From: Bactericera cockerelli
Taxonomy: Eukaryota; Arthropoda; Insecta; Hemiptera; Triozidae
Assembly (NCBI GenBank): GCA_024516035.1
Contig: CM044962.1
Span: forward strand, 6,066,608-6,130,607
Direction of reading: 5' to 3'
Length of the DNA: 64,000 nt
Made by a program: the position numbers and the translations under genes. The first letter of the stretch is position 1; the number at the start of each line of letters is the position of its first letter. This document shows, one piece after another, positions 49,431 to 60,943 of this stretch. Under the pieces are notes generated by a model that did not search any database, was not told the DNA's origin, and worked only from the letters and a program-made list of their open reading frames with translations.

Positions 49431-49665
49431 GGTGCTAAGAAGCTGCGGAACTGCAGCACTCCCAGACAAAAAAATGAGGTGAAGGTTATAAGCTATCTCG
49501 CAGCGCAAATCATATTGGGGTAGGCAAGGCTTGGCTACCAGTGCTCTCTTATAGAAACAGACCGCTTGGGAGAGAAGTCCTGAAAAAAAAGTTTTTTTTT
49601 ATCACATTAACCTTTGATTTATTGATTTTATTCCCCATTATTATTACAGAAAAAGTTATTGACGT

Positions 49666-49878
49666 GCACTGGTAGGCAAGTGGTTAAGGCGCTAGTCTAC
49701 ATATAGTAATCCAGGTAGCGTAGGGATCCGTTGGTTCGAATTTCACCCAGTGCATGAATTTTATCCTTATTCAGTTGAGTTTGTGACCACATAATAATAA
49801 GACTCTAAGGTTTAGGTGATAGGAAATGCTTTGAGCATTAACCACGCCTGGTGGTTACATTCCACTAACTAGTGTTAT
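49666..49878 (+). mobile_element. tRNA-derived SINE, family C
   Basis: CTGGTAGGCAAGTGGTTAAG, TTGGTTCGAATTTCACCC, CACGCCTGGTGGTTACATTC. Confidence 0.85.
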
Positions 49879-50391
49879 TATTACTAGGTATAAATAGAGT
49901 ATAGTGGGTTACAAAATACTTTATTTAACTATTATATATGCACTGACAATTTCTTCCATAAATATAACTTAAAAACAGTATATTAGGTACACTGGGAATG
50001 ATGTTTTTTTATTATTAAATAATCTTGTATTCAGTTAATTCTAAAGGCCGAATTATGAAACAGATTTAATATGTATAGGATTTGTTAATCCAAGCCACCA
50101 TCAATTAAGAGCTTATTTAAAAGCAATGTGATTGGTTGAAATTCCCACCAGATGGCGTGTTAAGGCGGCAATAGGTGAGTTCGGTGCGAAGATTACCCGC
50201 ACCTTTTTCGCATGAATGAATTCGGTGCCGCCTAAAAAAGGTGATGTATGAGTTCGGTGCGGTCTTAATGACTTATAAATTGATTGTTTGTTTATAATGT
50301 ACTAGTTGCTTGTTAACAGTCATCTTGCTGTTATTAAGTTAGTAAATTATTTTGTAGATAGTTATACATTCAGCAAGACTGTCCATTTCCT

Positions 50392-50668
50392 CCTTGAAGG
50401 CCATGCCTTGGGTTTATAGTAGGGTTAGGTAAAATACAATGAAGGCCATGCCTTGAATTTATAGTAGGGTTAGGTAAAATACAATGAAGGCCATGCCTTG
50501 GGTTTATAGTAGGGTTAGGTAAAATACAATGAAGGCCATGCCTTGGGTTTATAGTAGGGTTAGGTAAAATACAATGAAGGCCATGCCTTGGGTTTATAGT
50601 AGGGTTAGGTAAAATACAATGACGGCTATGCCTTGGGTTTATAGTAGGGTTAGGTAAAATACAATGAC
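50392..50668 (+). repeat. 45-base minisatellite, about six units
   Basis: Unit GAAGGCCATGCCTTGGGTTT then ATAGTAGGGTTAGGTAAAAT; nearly identical copies. Confidence 0.95.
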
Positions 50669-50869
50669 TCGGTTTATTAATTGAAGGCCATGCCTATAAG
50701 GAAAAAAATACTATAATTACCTGATCATCAGGGCAAGTACCAGGGCACCGAATTCATACATGACCTTTTTTAGGCGGCACCGAATTCATACATGACCTTT
50801 TTTAGGCGGCACCGAACTCATACATTTTTTTATTTTCCGCACCGAACTCATACATAGCCTTTAAGGCAT

Positions 50870-51024
50870 ATAGTTATCATATTTGTGTTAATCACAAGTC
50901 TTAATTGTGATAACACAACATACTCAATCTCGCTTTACTATAAATATTTGCTTAACTTGGGACTTGAACTACCAACCTCCGATTATAAGTCTGCCGCCTT
51001 ATCGATCAAGCTACTGAGGTCGGT
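50870..51024 (-). mobile_element. tRNA-derived SINE, family B
   Basis: Tail TAGTTATCATATTTGTG and head CGATCAAGCTACTGAGGTCGG on plus. Confidence 0.85.
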
Positions 51025-51287
51025 TTTAAGGGATATATAATAATAATGTGTTTTATTGTACATTTCTTTTACATTACATAGTTATACATATGTATAAGAT
51101 ATGTATATATAGTACATAGGAAAAGAAATATTAAAGTGAAACTGTATGTTTTGCACAGACTTGTTTTACATATTAGTGTAGGATGTATAGTTAATCTAAT
51201 CCTGTTTCATTATTCGGGCCTAAATTCTTTACGTTTTCTTATATTCAAAACAAAGATTAAAAAAAAAAAAAAAATCTACTAGAGGAC

Positions 51288-51445
51288 TATAGCCGACCTC
51301 CGTGGCTCAGTTGTTAAGAGCATGGGTTGCTGATCGGGAGGTTGCGGGTTTGAATCTCGGCTGGAGCGGGAAAATCTGGACTGGTGTAAAGGTAAAGTAG
51401 CCTGAAGTAATGCGAAAGCGGTTCCGGGGCACAATAACCTTTTTG
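51288..51445 (+). mobile_element. tRNA-derived SINE, family F
   Basis: CCGACCTCCGTGGCTCAGTTG, GCGGGTTTGAATCTCGG, GAAGTAATGCGAAAGCGG. Confidence 0.85.
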
Positions 51446-51501
51446 AAAAAAAATTCCTCTATCGAGACCTTTTCTTCTCCCTGTTTAACGTCCCCCCTTA
51501 A

Positions 51502-51782
51502 CACGTTCGTTACCAAGCCAATTTTTTCAAGTTTTACGTAGGGACCAGGCGGTAAAGTTGCTGTTGCATCCTGGGTACCAAAATGATTTTTTTTTGCATA
51601 TTTGGCATCGTATTTGTACAAGAATCGATCCTATATCTGTTCTAATACTAACAACCTACCTCAAAAAGGCCATATATGGATGTCCGGTCCCTCGTTAAAA
51701 TTTTGATAACGGCCACATGTGTGTTTCGGTCCCAAAGAAAAACACAAAAACATCCACATATGGCCGTTCGGTAACGAACGTG
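51502..51782. mobile_element. piggyBac-type MITE (TTAA target)
   Basis: Inverted ends CACGTTCGTTACC and GGTAACGAACGTG; TTAA on both sides (51,498-51,501; 51,783-51,786). 281 bases, no transposase. Confidence 0.82.
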
Positions 51783-51925
51783 TTAATATATAGTTGAGTT
51801 TGGTAGTTCTGGCACTAATATTTCCAAATTTTTCCCCTGGGTGCCCTAATTTCTTTTCTAATGTTATCCCTGTTTAGTTTTAAGGGCGCCTACAATTTGT
51901 GTTATTCATTGTCTTTTCGTATGAC

Positions 51926-52136
51926 ACTGGTAGTCAAGTGGTTAACGCGCTAGTCTGGTAATCCAGGTAGCGTGGGATCCGTTGGTTCGAATCCCACTCG
52001 GTGCATGAATTTTTCCTCATTCATTTGAGTTTGTGACCACATAATAATAAGACTCTGCGGGTTAGGTGGTAAAAAACGCTATGAGCAATTGAGCATTAAC
52101 CTCGCCTGGTGATTACTTTCCACTATGAGTATTATT
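51926..52136 (+). mobile_element. tRNA-derived SINE, family C
   Basis: CTGGTAGTCAAGTGGTTAAC, GGTTCGAATCCCACTCGG, ACCTCGCCTGGTGATTAC; complete. Confidence 0.9.
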
Positions 52137-52227
52137 ATTATGACATGGCTGGGAATGGCTGTTACTGAACAGAGACATAACGTCCCCACAGCAAGGCAAC
52201 ATGAAATTATTACTATTTTTTCTTTGA

Positions 52228-52407
52228 AATGTAAAGTGTGCCCCGGAACCGCTTTCGCATTACTTCAAGGAACTTTACCTTTACAACCATGCCATTCCGC
52301 AAACGGAAAATTTCGGTGAGAAATTTCCGCTCCGGCCGGGGATTCGAACCTCCAACCTCCGGGTCAGTAACCAATGCTCTTAACCACTGAGGTCGGTGCT
52401 TATTACT
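52228..52407 (-). mobile_element. tRNA-derived SINE, family F
   Basis: CCGCTTTCGCATTACTTC, CCGGGGATTCGAACC and CTTAACCACTGAGGTCGG on plus. Confidence 0.87.
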
Positions 52408-52559
52408 ATAGGTATGTAATTATAATGTTATCATCATAATGTCATTTAAAAAATGCAAAAAGAAAGATTAAATAAATATAATTATATCTCTTACAACCCC
52501 TTGCTTTTCGTAATTTTCCCTTTTTCCTTCCAGCCTGCTCCTCCTCCTCAGTCATGTTC

Positions 52560-52661
52560 TGAGGAGTAAAGATATAGATGAGAGAGATAGATAGAAGAGA
52601 GAGAGAGATAGAAGAGAGAGAGAGATAGAAGAGAGAGAGATAGAAGAGAGAGAGAGATAGA

Positions 52662-52692
<31 letters not shown>

Positions 52693-52722
52693 GAGAGAGA
52701 GAGAGAGAGGAAAAGAGAGAGA
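52560..52722 (-). repeat. GA-rich microsatellite, target of the CACTA-like element
   Basis: AGATAGAAGAGAGAG units; the same repeat resumes after the element at 57,449. Confidence 0.9.
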
Positions 52723-53331
52723 TACACTGAGAAAAGAAATAGGCTGAATTCAGCCTATTACAGGCTATTTGCATTCAAATGTACTGTATATTTGAATGCA
52801 ATGTATAGTCTGCTCTAGACAATATGTCATTCTAATATAGTACACCTGCACTGTCATATTGGATGCTGTGCAGCCTACTGTGGAATTCCTAGCAGTCTAC
52901 TTTGAGCAGCTAGTTATTCCACAAAGGAATGCACCGCACTCCAATAATTCAAAAGCTTTTAAAGGAACATTGTTAGCTAACATAGTTATTTGAAAATAGC
53001 CATTACACCAATTTATTATAATGGTATAGTAAATGTTGATATGGCTTTTTTGAAATTACATTGTTCGCTAAAAATGATCTTTTACTGGAGAGAAAAAATG
53101 AAACAAAACGAATAATTATGATTAGTACAAGACGAAATATTAAGAAACGTTTAATGACAAAAGATTTACAAGTTATAATATACTTACAAAACATACATAT
53201 TTACATAATATATTATATAAGATCATATTTAAACCATTTCTCCTGAAACCTGAAACTGGAGAACGAATTCTTTCCTACGAATTCCTTCCTTTGCGTAAAA
53301 CGATTATTATTTAAATGTCCAAATATGATTT

Positions 53332-55800
53332 CTAATCAATAGTGGACCGTAAGGTAACAAAGAGAGTAGAATTTGGCATAACCGTCAATGTATTTGGTAT
53401 AACTGAATACAAGTCCAGGTACCTTATGAAAACTGTTTTTTCTGTGGGCTCAACTTGGTATGCATAATAATGACTGTCAAACTCCAGAGTTTCTAACGAT
53501 CGGCAAAATAAAATTATATCTTTTGTATCATTATGAATGAGAATTTTCTGAACTCGGACAAATGTTGGATCTTCGGTTTCAAGAGAAAGGTCTTCAGTGA
53601 AAACACTCAGTTCTTTTACTGTTGTACCATTTAATTTAAACCACTTACAAGAGGTATAGAGATGGTGTTCTTCAAGGTGATGAAGTTCTTCATGAAGTTC
53701 ATCATCTGAAGACAAATCTAGGGATGTTAATTTGCCATGGTCAAAAAACTTGAATGCTTCTTTTGAGTTATTAAAGAGATTGCATAATGTAAATTGAGCC
53801 CTCTGAGCTAAGGTTTTACAAATATTTACTTTGTTGCAAGTTGCCTTGGCTGAAATTTTTAACGGCCTGTGTTTTCCCTCAAAACTCATTGTCCAACTAG
53901 ATAAAGGGCCCAATTTTTTAATCATATTACTACAGTGTAGAAGAAAATGAAATTCTGGTTTCAAAGGAGCGTTAGTTAGCCTACAATATTCTCGGCATAA
54001 GTTCTTAACTAGATCAGTTATTTGAAGCTCTGTACGATTCAGTATGACTTCTGATTGGACAATAAGGCGGTCTAGTAACTGTCTCAACAATAAATATAAT
54101 TCCCACACAGCGTGCTCCTCAGGAATGTGGGAACCAATTATGAGACCCAAGTATCTAATGATATTTGTCATTTCAGAAGCAGACGACTTTATTTTTACTC
54201 CTGATTTTTCAGCTAAGATAGCATTTACTGGTCTTGACGAGGAGTCTGGACCAAAGTCAAATGATAGGAATCTGTTCTGAATTGTATTTACAGACATTGT
54301 TCCCGACTGCACAAAAAAAGTCAATACTAATTCAAGAACATCTCGGCCCACTCCTTCTAATATATCATGCATGACATCTACTGCCACATTGTCAAATAGG
54401 TCAAAGCCTTTTAGATCACTCCAAACACATTCACCTTGTATGCCTGTTTCAGATACTTTTCCTAATCCCAAGTCTCTAATATAAGATTTTGAATCTCTTA
54501 ATAGTTCCTTTTTCTCTTGATAAGTCACCTGCATATCATTTTTTTCTATCGAACATATGCGACAGCAGTATTGGGCAGAAAAACTTTCAACAAATCCTAA
54601 GGCACTGTGTAATCCTAGATTATCTCCTGTAAAACAAACAGTATGAAATCGGATTGTCCCCTGGTAAACATTAGGTATGTTAACTGATATTCCTTCGGAG
54701 CTCAACAAATTTAGCATGTTTATAATTGGATTGAAAACTACCTTGTTGCCAAATGTAATTCTATCAGCAGCATGGAATAGCGCTAGTACAAAAATGCAAT
54801 TTAAATGAGAAAAATATTTTTTTGGCAAACATGGGAGAGATACATACAATCCACACAATTTATGGATGGAAGCATGAGCCCCTAAAACGTTCCCCGTTTC
54901 AAAATCATCTAGGTATAATATGATTGGAAAATTAATAACATTAGGATCAAATGTTGTTTTCATTTTTTTCCAAACTGAGCCTTGAATTATGTTCTGAATT
55001 ATGTCACTTTCCTTCTCTAGATATCTAGTATATTCTATTGTTTCTTGGAGGACATTTTCAATGGAAAAAAACTTATTCAGAACCAAATTTAAAGGAATCA
55101 ACTGCATAGTACACTGAATGGGTTCATAATTTATATCCTTATCAAATTTGTAATCCATTCTAGATCCTATGACAATTTCTTCTGGAGGAATATACGTCCC
55201 CAAGGAGGTTACATATTGAATTCTTTTGTATTCTGAAGAGAAACTGTTAAAAGTAGACTCACATTCAGAGGAAAGTCCCATTACAGTATTCAATACCTGA
55301 GAACTTGACTGATCATTCAGGGTTAGTTGCCTAATTTTATCAATTAGAATATTGTTGTAAGCTACAATTATATTTTTCAAACCTATAAAACATGTCTGTG
55401 TGCAACTCCGAGGCAAACTAGGATTCGAATAAAGATTCAACATTAGCGAAGAAATTTCAGTTGCCAAACTTCCCTTTACTGAATCCTGAACAGAACTATG
55501 TACATTACTCGATATATTTGATGTTTCTTCAGCTAACACTGGGTCAAGAGCTATACTTGTATCAGTTGAACATACATTTGAATCTGAGGTATTTGTTGGA
55601 AGTGACTTAGAGGTATGATCTCTATAGAGGTGTTTACGGAATGCGTTGCTGTTTGTATAAGATACGCAACATGAGGGTTCACCACAGTAAAATATTCTAT
55701 CAAATCTATATTTACTGTGTTTACAATACTTGGTATAGTGCACTATCAATTCCTTAACAGTGGAACGAGTACAAGAACAATAGTGACATTTGTACACCAT
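53332..55800 (-). CDS. Zinc-finger transposase-type protein of the CACTA-like element
   Basis: The frame opens at 55,833, but the ATG at 55,800 (MVYKCHYCSCTRSTV) excludes a low-complexity lead and gives 822 residues. The N-terminus has C2H2-like fingers (CHYCSC..., CGEPSCCVSYTNSNAFRKHLYRDH). The middle carries ILYLDDFETGNVLGAHASIH, FTGDNLGLHSALGFVESFSA, a CCRIC motif and VDVMHDILEGVGRDVLELV. 'MHDILEG' parallels the 'MHN-FLG' motif of tnp2/CACTA transposases; such proteins recur in arthropod genomes. The frame is intact over 2.5 kb, so the copy is young. Confidence 0.75.
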   Translation of the reverse strand: MVYKCHYCSCTRSTVKELIVHYTKYCKHSKYRFDRIFYCGEPSCCVSYTNSNAFRKHLYRDHTSKSLPTNTSDSNVCSTDTSIALDPVLAEETSNISSNVHSSVQDSVKGSLATEISSLMLNLYSNPSLPRSCTQTCFIGLKNIIVAYNNILIDKIRQLTLNDQSSSQVLNTVMGLSSECESTFNSFSSEYKRIQYVTSLGTYIPPEEIVIGSRMDYKFDKDINYEPIQCTMQLIPLNLVLNKFFSIENVLQETIEYTRYLEKESDIIQNIIQGSVWKKMKTTFDPNVINFPIILYLDDFETGNVLGAHASIHKLCGLYVSLPCLPKKYFSHLNCIFVLALFHAADRITFGNKVVFNPIINMLNLLSSEGISVNIPNVYQGTIRFHTVCFTGDNLGLHSALGFVESFSAQYCCRICSIEKNDMQVTYQEKKELLRDSKSYIRDLGLGKVSETGIQGECVWSDLKGFDLFDNVAVDVMHDILEGVGRDVLELVLTFFVQSGTMSVNTIQNRFLSFDFGPDSSSRPVNAILAEKSGVKIKSSASEMTNIIRYLGLIIGSHIPEEHAVWELYLLLRQLLDRLIVQSEVILNRTELQITDLVKNLCREYCRLTNAPLKPEFHFLLHCSNMIKKLGPLSSWTMSFEGKHRPLKISAKATCNKVNICKTLAQRAQFTLCNLFNNSKEAFKFFDHGKLTSLDLSSDDELHEELHHLEEHHLYTSCKWFKLNGTTVKELSVFTEDLSLETEDPTFVRVQKILIHNDTKDIILFCRSLETLEFDSHYYAYQVEPTEKTVFIRYLDLYSVIPNTLTVMPNSTLFVTLRSTID

Positions 55801-55833
55801 TGTTGAAACAAAAAAAAAATAATAAAAATACAA

Positions 55834-56690
55834 CTTTCAATCAATAAAAATCAAACAGACAATAAAAATGTTAAACCTAATTAAATGTATCTACTTAAAT
55901 ACCTAAATGTAACTACCGACGATATGATTACTCCAATTATAATTTAAAAATTAAATATAAAAGCAGAAATTAAACAGTGCGTACGAAAATTTGAAATGGA
56001 GCAGAAAACTAAAATAAAAACAGGGGTTCCTATTTGAAATACAGTTGGCTACTGCTTAACTGGTTCAACTTCCATAAAATATGAACAAAGATTTTTTTTA
56101 GGATGAACAATAAGCAACTATAATGTTGTTACTACTATACTCTCTTCTGTCCAAATTTGCGGGGTAGCGCTGGTAAATTTGAAGAGCTAGTGAGGTAAAC
56201 TCTGCAACTGAGATTCTCCAGTCTCCATTGTCGGCGAGAACGGGAACTATGATTCAGTGTTGGTGGTGTGGGTTGATAGGTTTATATACCAATGTGGATA
56301 ACTGGTAGCTGGGTAACAATAACTATATGTGGTCGGTAGGTAGGTAGATATAATATATAATATAGACACATTAAAATAGGTTTTACATCTTTTAATTTTA
56401 TTTACATGATTATTTAATTAAACACTTAAATACTTAATCCTAATTAAAAATAGAAACTTGGAAACATTAATTTATTCCTATTAAACAAAAGAAAAATAAT
56501 TTTAATTTCTTTTATTTTATTTTATTATTTTATATGCTTTTTTTAATGAATATTTATTTAAATATTTTATTTTATATTATCATTTTTGTATATTTCTGGG
56601 GTTGTTTATTCTCGCTCAGGGAGCAAATAATATTTTTAAAAAAATTTCTTTCCTTTACGTATTATTTTATCAAAATTACGATTTTAAATT
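55834..56690. other. 5' flank of the transposase gene, non-coding
   Basis: AT-rich. A poly-pyrimidine leader and possible promoter lie near 56,275-56,360; no further gene supported. Confidence 0.5.
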
Positions 56691-56984
56691 CACGTTGACG
56701 TGCCGAACTATCACACCAGACTGATATACTGAATGCGCTCACTCTGAGAAAATAACGAACCACATTAGAATGCCGGCATCCTATTTCCGAGTGAAGCCTT
56801 TCTATTGTTGACTGTGACATTAGGCAGCCGGTGATAAATAGACAGCAGCAGCGGAATATAGAGATCCAGCATCCCATAGTGGACAGCACCGTATTTTGTG
56901 TTTTATTTTCCAATGCCACTTCACAAGTGGAATGCCGGCATCCGATTCCAGACTACAGTGTCCTATTGTTGACAGAGTATTACT

Positions 56985-57165
56985 TGTATTTGTGTTGTAC
57001 TGTTATTTCATACCTATTTGTGTATTAATTACTTTTTACGACTTGTGATATTACTGTTTAACATTATTTTATTTTAATCTTTGTATTTATTGACATTTTT
57101 ATTGTTGACATTGTAAATAGGGCTATTCCCGTAAATATACTCCCGTACGCCGGGTATTTATTATT
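56985..57165 (+). mobile_element. Short retroelement inside the CACTA-like element
   Basis: TATTACTTG stands on both sides (56,978-56,990 region and 57,165-57,176); the inserted part ends ATTTATTATTATTATTA. A second, uninterrupted copy of the site (GAGTATTTGGAAAACC, 57,330) shows the empty state. Confidence 0.6.
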
Positions 57166-57448
57166 ATTATTACTTGGAAAACCAATGGCTAACAGACCGC
57201 TACAGACAAGAATACAATGCTGGCAACCATTAGTGGACAACACATTATTTTTGTGTTCTATTTCCCGATACCAATTTACAAGTAGAATGCCGGCATCCGA
57301 TTCCTGACTACAGTGTCCTATTGTTGACAGAGTATTTGGAAAACCAATGGTAAACAGACCACTGCAGACCAGAATTCAATGCTGGCAAAGATATTGTGGA
57401 CAACACATTATTTTGTGTACTATTTCCCGATACCAATTTCTCAGTGTA

Positions 57449-57520
57449 GAAAGAAGAGAGAGAGAGTGAGAGATAGAAAGAAGAGAGAGAGAGAAAAAAA
57501 GAGAGAGAGAGATAAATCGA
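57449..57520 (-). repeat. GA-rich microsatellite, right flank of the CACTA-like element
   Basis: Continuation of the repeat at 52,560-52,722. Confidence 0.9.
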
Positions 57521-57702
57521 AGAATTTGAATTGAATTGAATTGAATTGATACTTTATTGATTTCAAAATAAATTTACATAAATTGTACATCTCCTAAGCT
57601 AAGGCTAACTTTTAGGGAGATGGGTTTTAACCATCTTAAATTTATTCTAGGTTGATACATTTTTTACAATAAAGCTAAATTATAAAGTCTTTATTTTTTA
57701 TA

Positions 57703-58262
57703 TAATTAACTAAGTTTAACCCAATATGTTTTTAACATTTGCTTTCTTCTCTTTTTACAATAATATTACAAAAAAATATTGTAAATTTTTACAATAATAT
57801 TACAACAATAATACAAAATTATTTGTACAAACATTGTTTGAGATCTACCACCTGAGTGACTGAATTTGAAAACTAAGTTTAACCCAATATGTTTTTAACA
57901 TTTGCTTTCTTCTCTTTTTACAATAATATTTAAAAAAAAAAAAAAAATATTGTAAATTTTTACAATAATATTACAACAATAATACAAAATTATTTGTACA
58001 AACATTGTTTGAGATCTACCTGAGTGACTGAATTTGAAAACTAAGTTTAACCCAGTATGTTTTTAACATTTGCAAACTCTTTTTACAATAATACATATTA
58101 CAAAAAAAAAATATTGTAAATTTTTACAATAATATTACAACAGCAATACAAAATTATTTGTACAAACATTGTTTGAGATCTACCTGAGTGACTGAATTTG
58201 AAAACTAAGTTTAACCCAATATGTTTTTAACATTTGCAGACTCTTTTTACAATAATATTACA
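57703..58262 (+). repeat. About 155-base tandem repeat, four units
   Basis: Units contain AACTAAGTTTAACCCAATAT, TTTTACAATAATATTACA, ACAAACATTGTTTGAGATCT and CTGAGTGACTGAATTTG. Inverted TATTGTAAA/TTTACAATA pairs allow hairpins. Confidence 0.9.
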
Positions 58263-58492
58263 AAAAAAAAAATAAAAAAAAAAAGAGAGAGAGACACAGA
58301 GAGAGAGAGGAAAAGAGAGAGACAGAGAGAGAGAGAAAAAAAGAGAGAAACACAGAGATAGATAGAGAAGAGAGAGATAGAAAGAAGAGAGAGAGAGAGA
58401 GATATAAAAAGAAGAGATAGATAGAAGGGAGAGAGAGAGAGAGGAAAAGAGAGAGACAGAGATAAATAGAAGAGAGAGAGAAGAGAAAATCC
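58263..58492 (-). repeat. GA-rich microsatellite
   Basis: GAGAGACAGAGAGAG units; frames through it are artefacts. Confidence 0.95.
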
Positions 58493-59840
58493 CTCACGCC
58501 ACACGTATTTTGTTTATCGAACTTTTTTTCTTTGTAATTTTTTCACGATTCCCGATATTAGGAAGTCAGGCGTAAAGGAGGTGTCTGGTGACATTCCTGA
58601 CATTCTTCTGCTTTGAGCATCTGGGAGCTAGCTTGAGATTTCTATAACACCCGGTGAGGGGAAGGGGAAGGGATACGGAGCATGTGAGGGAACAAGCGAA
58701 GAGGGGAATTAAGTTCAGCGTGAGAGGGGAAATCAGAACACGTTCAGCGTGAGAGGGGAAATACTGTGAGGAATAAGAAGAATAGATAACAGGCGTGAGA
58801 GGGGGAAATGATATTGAGGTCAGTGAACTCGGTTCACCTGTCTGCTCTTATGTCTGCCTGTCTAATGAGCGAGTTTTATTTGACACCATTTAGATCAACC
58901 GGTGGATTTTAGGGATTTACATTTTTTCAATAGCTGGAAACATGTGCAAGTTTGTTACAAAGTAGACATGGACCATCATAAAAAGCGATATAAATATTTT
59001 ACCTACTTCATTGAGTTGATAGGTCGTCACTTCAAATTTCGAGAAAAAATGTCATTTAGGTCAAAAAACGCAAATATTTTACGTGCCACCCATCCATTTT
59101 TCTTTTTACCTTACCTGGCGTAGCTCAAGAACGGTTTATCAGAAATTCGCGATCGATATGTCAATTTAAAGCTCAAACTCTTGCCTAAAACCGTATCGCT
59201 TGAGTTGATAGGTCGTTGCGACAAATTTCAAGGAAAAATGTCATTTAGGTCGAAAAACGTAAAAAAAATTATGTTTCCCATCAAAAAATTGTGTTGCCCA
59301 TATAGAGTCAGCCTATATTTTAATTTTCAGCCTCTAGAAATTTACCGGTCCGGAGGAAACATTGATGAAATATGGTGAAAAGATGAAACATTGCGTTTTT
59401 TCATGTAAACGCGTCTATTTTCCCCCGCGGTGGGCGCCCCAGTGGGAATATTTCAAAATCCTTTCTTAGTGCGCATTTGAGATCTAAAAGTGACCTACAT
59501 GCCAATTTTCTTCTCTCAATAAGACCTTTAAAACAATATGCCACAAGAGATACCATTCTATTTAAGATTTTAAAGTTGGTCCATGCCCAGCCTGACTGGG
59601 GCCGTGTAGGCAAAATTTTTTTTGCTGAAAATTAATCCCCCGAAAATTAAAGGAATACCGGTTTTTTTGCGTTTTTTGATATTTTGAGTCGTTTTCGAGA
59701 AACCCAGGCCTGGGTGAGACTTTATGGAGGTACTGTATATAGATTTGTGGATAAATCTTATAAGAAAATTCTTAAACGGGTTTCTTAATTTATTTTATAC
59801 AAAACAAAAGTAATCAAAAACATCTGAACATTTTTTTTCT
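58493..59840. other. Non-coding, partly duplicated
   Basis: GGTCGTCACTTCAAATTTC/GGTCGTTGCGACAAATTTC, AAAATGTCATTTAGGTC and AAAAACG occur twice about 200 bases apart (59,025; 59,210), an old duplication. No gene supported. Confidence 0.5.
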
Positions 59841-59842
59841 TT

Positions 59843-60054
59843 TTAGTTTAACGTCGCTTTCAACTGCTGGGTCATATCACGACAAGGGTATTACCCTCCA
59901 TTCGCAGGAAACTCAAAAACCTGCCTAACCTCACCCAGTCTGGGTTGGGCCGGAATGCCAGTATCACGAAGTTTTCACCTCGCTATAGACTTTGCTCGGT
60001 GATCCTAATATGAGAACCATTGCATTCAACGCGCCATTGACCTGCATGGCTCTG
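59843..60054 (-). mobile_element. 5S-derived SINE
   Basis: Tail GTTTAACGTCGCTTTCAACTG, core CCTCACCCAGTCTGGGTTGG, head CAACGCGCCATTGACC on plus. Confidence 0.82.
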
Positions 60055-60118
60055 AACATTTTAAAACAGACAAAAGATTTTAAAACAGCTTATACCTATT
60101 AGATAGGTATTAGCTTTT

Positions 60119-60271
60119 TTGACAGACCTTAGTAGCTTGATCGATAAGGGAGCGGACTTGTAACCTCGAGGTCGGTGGTTCAAGTCATGGTTTCAGCGTA
60201 GATTTAGATTAGCGAGTTTGAGTAGTTGTGATATCACGAAAGTGAAGAACACAAATATGATAACTTTTATT
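60119..60271 (+). mobile_element. tRNA-derived SINE, family B
   Basis: TAGTAGCTTGATCGATAAGG, GGTTCAAGTCATGG, GTGATATCACGAAAGTG. Confidence 0.87.
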
Positions 60272-60819
60272 AGTTTTTTTTTTGCAAATGATTTTTCAGA
60301 AACATAAAAATTCTAGCCGTGAAAGGTTCAACAGCTTGCGTTCCTACTTGGCCCCTCACTGTAATCGTTCGCTTAGTCATCATATGTTTCGGAAAATCCC
60401 GTTCAAATCCATCGTTGTAATAATTTGAGTACTGTAAAACTCGATCCTGGGATTAAAAAATTCAGTCTCCTCCAAGGGACTGAGGTCCTCCTACCAGTCC
60501 TTGTCTCCCAATACTTTTTCACTCGTTTATTTCTGGTTGTCGTTCTCACGGCTATTTTTTCACATCCAGACGACAGACAACCCTCTTCTTTTCCTTCCTC
60601 CATTGTAGAAAGAGGAACCGTGCAATGGAGAAAATGAGCCCATAAAACGAAGCAAAAGTTTTTCCTTGCGAGAAGGAAGGAATTGTGCTTCAGTCATATT
60701 GCAGCAGTGCATTCATGAAGTTTTGAGAACAAAATTGGCTTTTCTTGCCTTGAAAAGATTTTCTTCCTTCTCTGGAAGTAAAATGGTTCATGAATTTCCT
60801 AAAGCTGATTTTTTTTTTG

Positions 60820-60943
60820 TTGGTTTTAACGTTGCTTTCTAGTGCATGATCATGTCACGACGAGGGTGTTACCCTCCATTCGCAGGAAACTCACAAACCT
60901 GTTACCCACATTAACCTCGAACAGCCTGGATCTGGCCGGAATG
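60820..60943 (-). mobile_element. 5S-derived SINE, head replaced by minisatellite
   Basis: Tail and core are present; at GGCCGGAATGCC the sequence passes into the TTTTGCTTCAGAGC repeats. Confidence 0.8.

Larger units (their letters stand above)
50045..51225. mobile_element. Nested foldback element with minisatellite inside
   Basis: Outer inverted ends GGCCGAATTATGAAACAG and CTGTTTCATTATTCGGGCC. An inner inverted pair (GAGTTCGGTGC / GCACCGAACTC) lies at about 50,160-50,875. The word ATGAAACAGGATTAA recurs in the window (23,165; 36,130; 63,135), so the outer element is a family. Confidence 0.65.
52725..57446 (-). mobile_element. CACTA-like DNA transposon, apparently complete
   Basis: 4,722 bases ending CACTGAGAAA / TTTCTCAGTG with TA flanking both ends (52,723-52,724; 57,447-57,448). 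It sits in a GA microsatellite that continues on both sides. It encodes one 822-residue transposase-type protein on the minus strand. The right subterminal region has three copies of GAATGCCGGCATCC and TGTCCTATTGTTGACAGAGT, typical of the transposase-binding repeats of CACTA/EnSpm elements. Confidence 0.85.
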
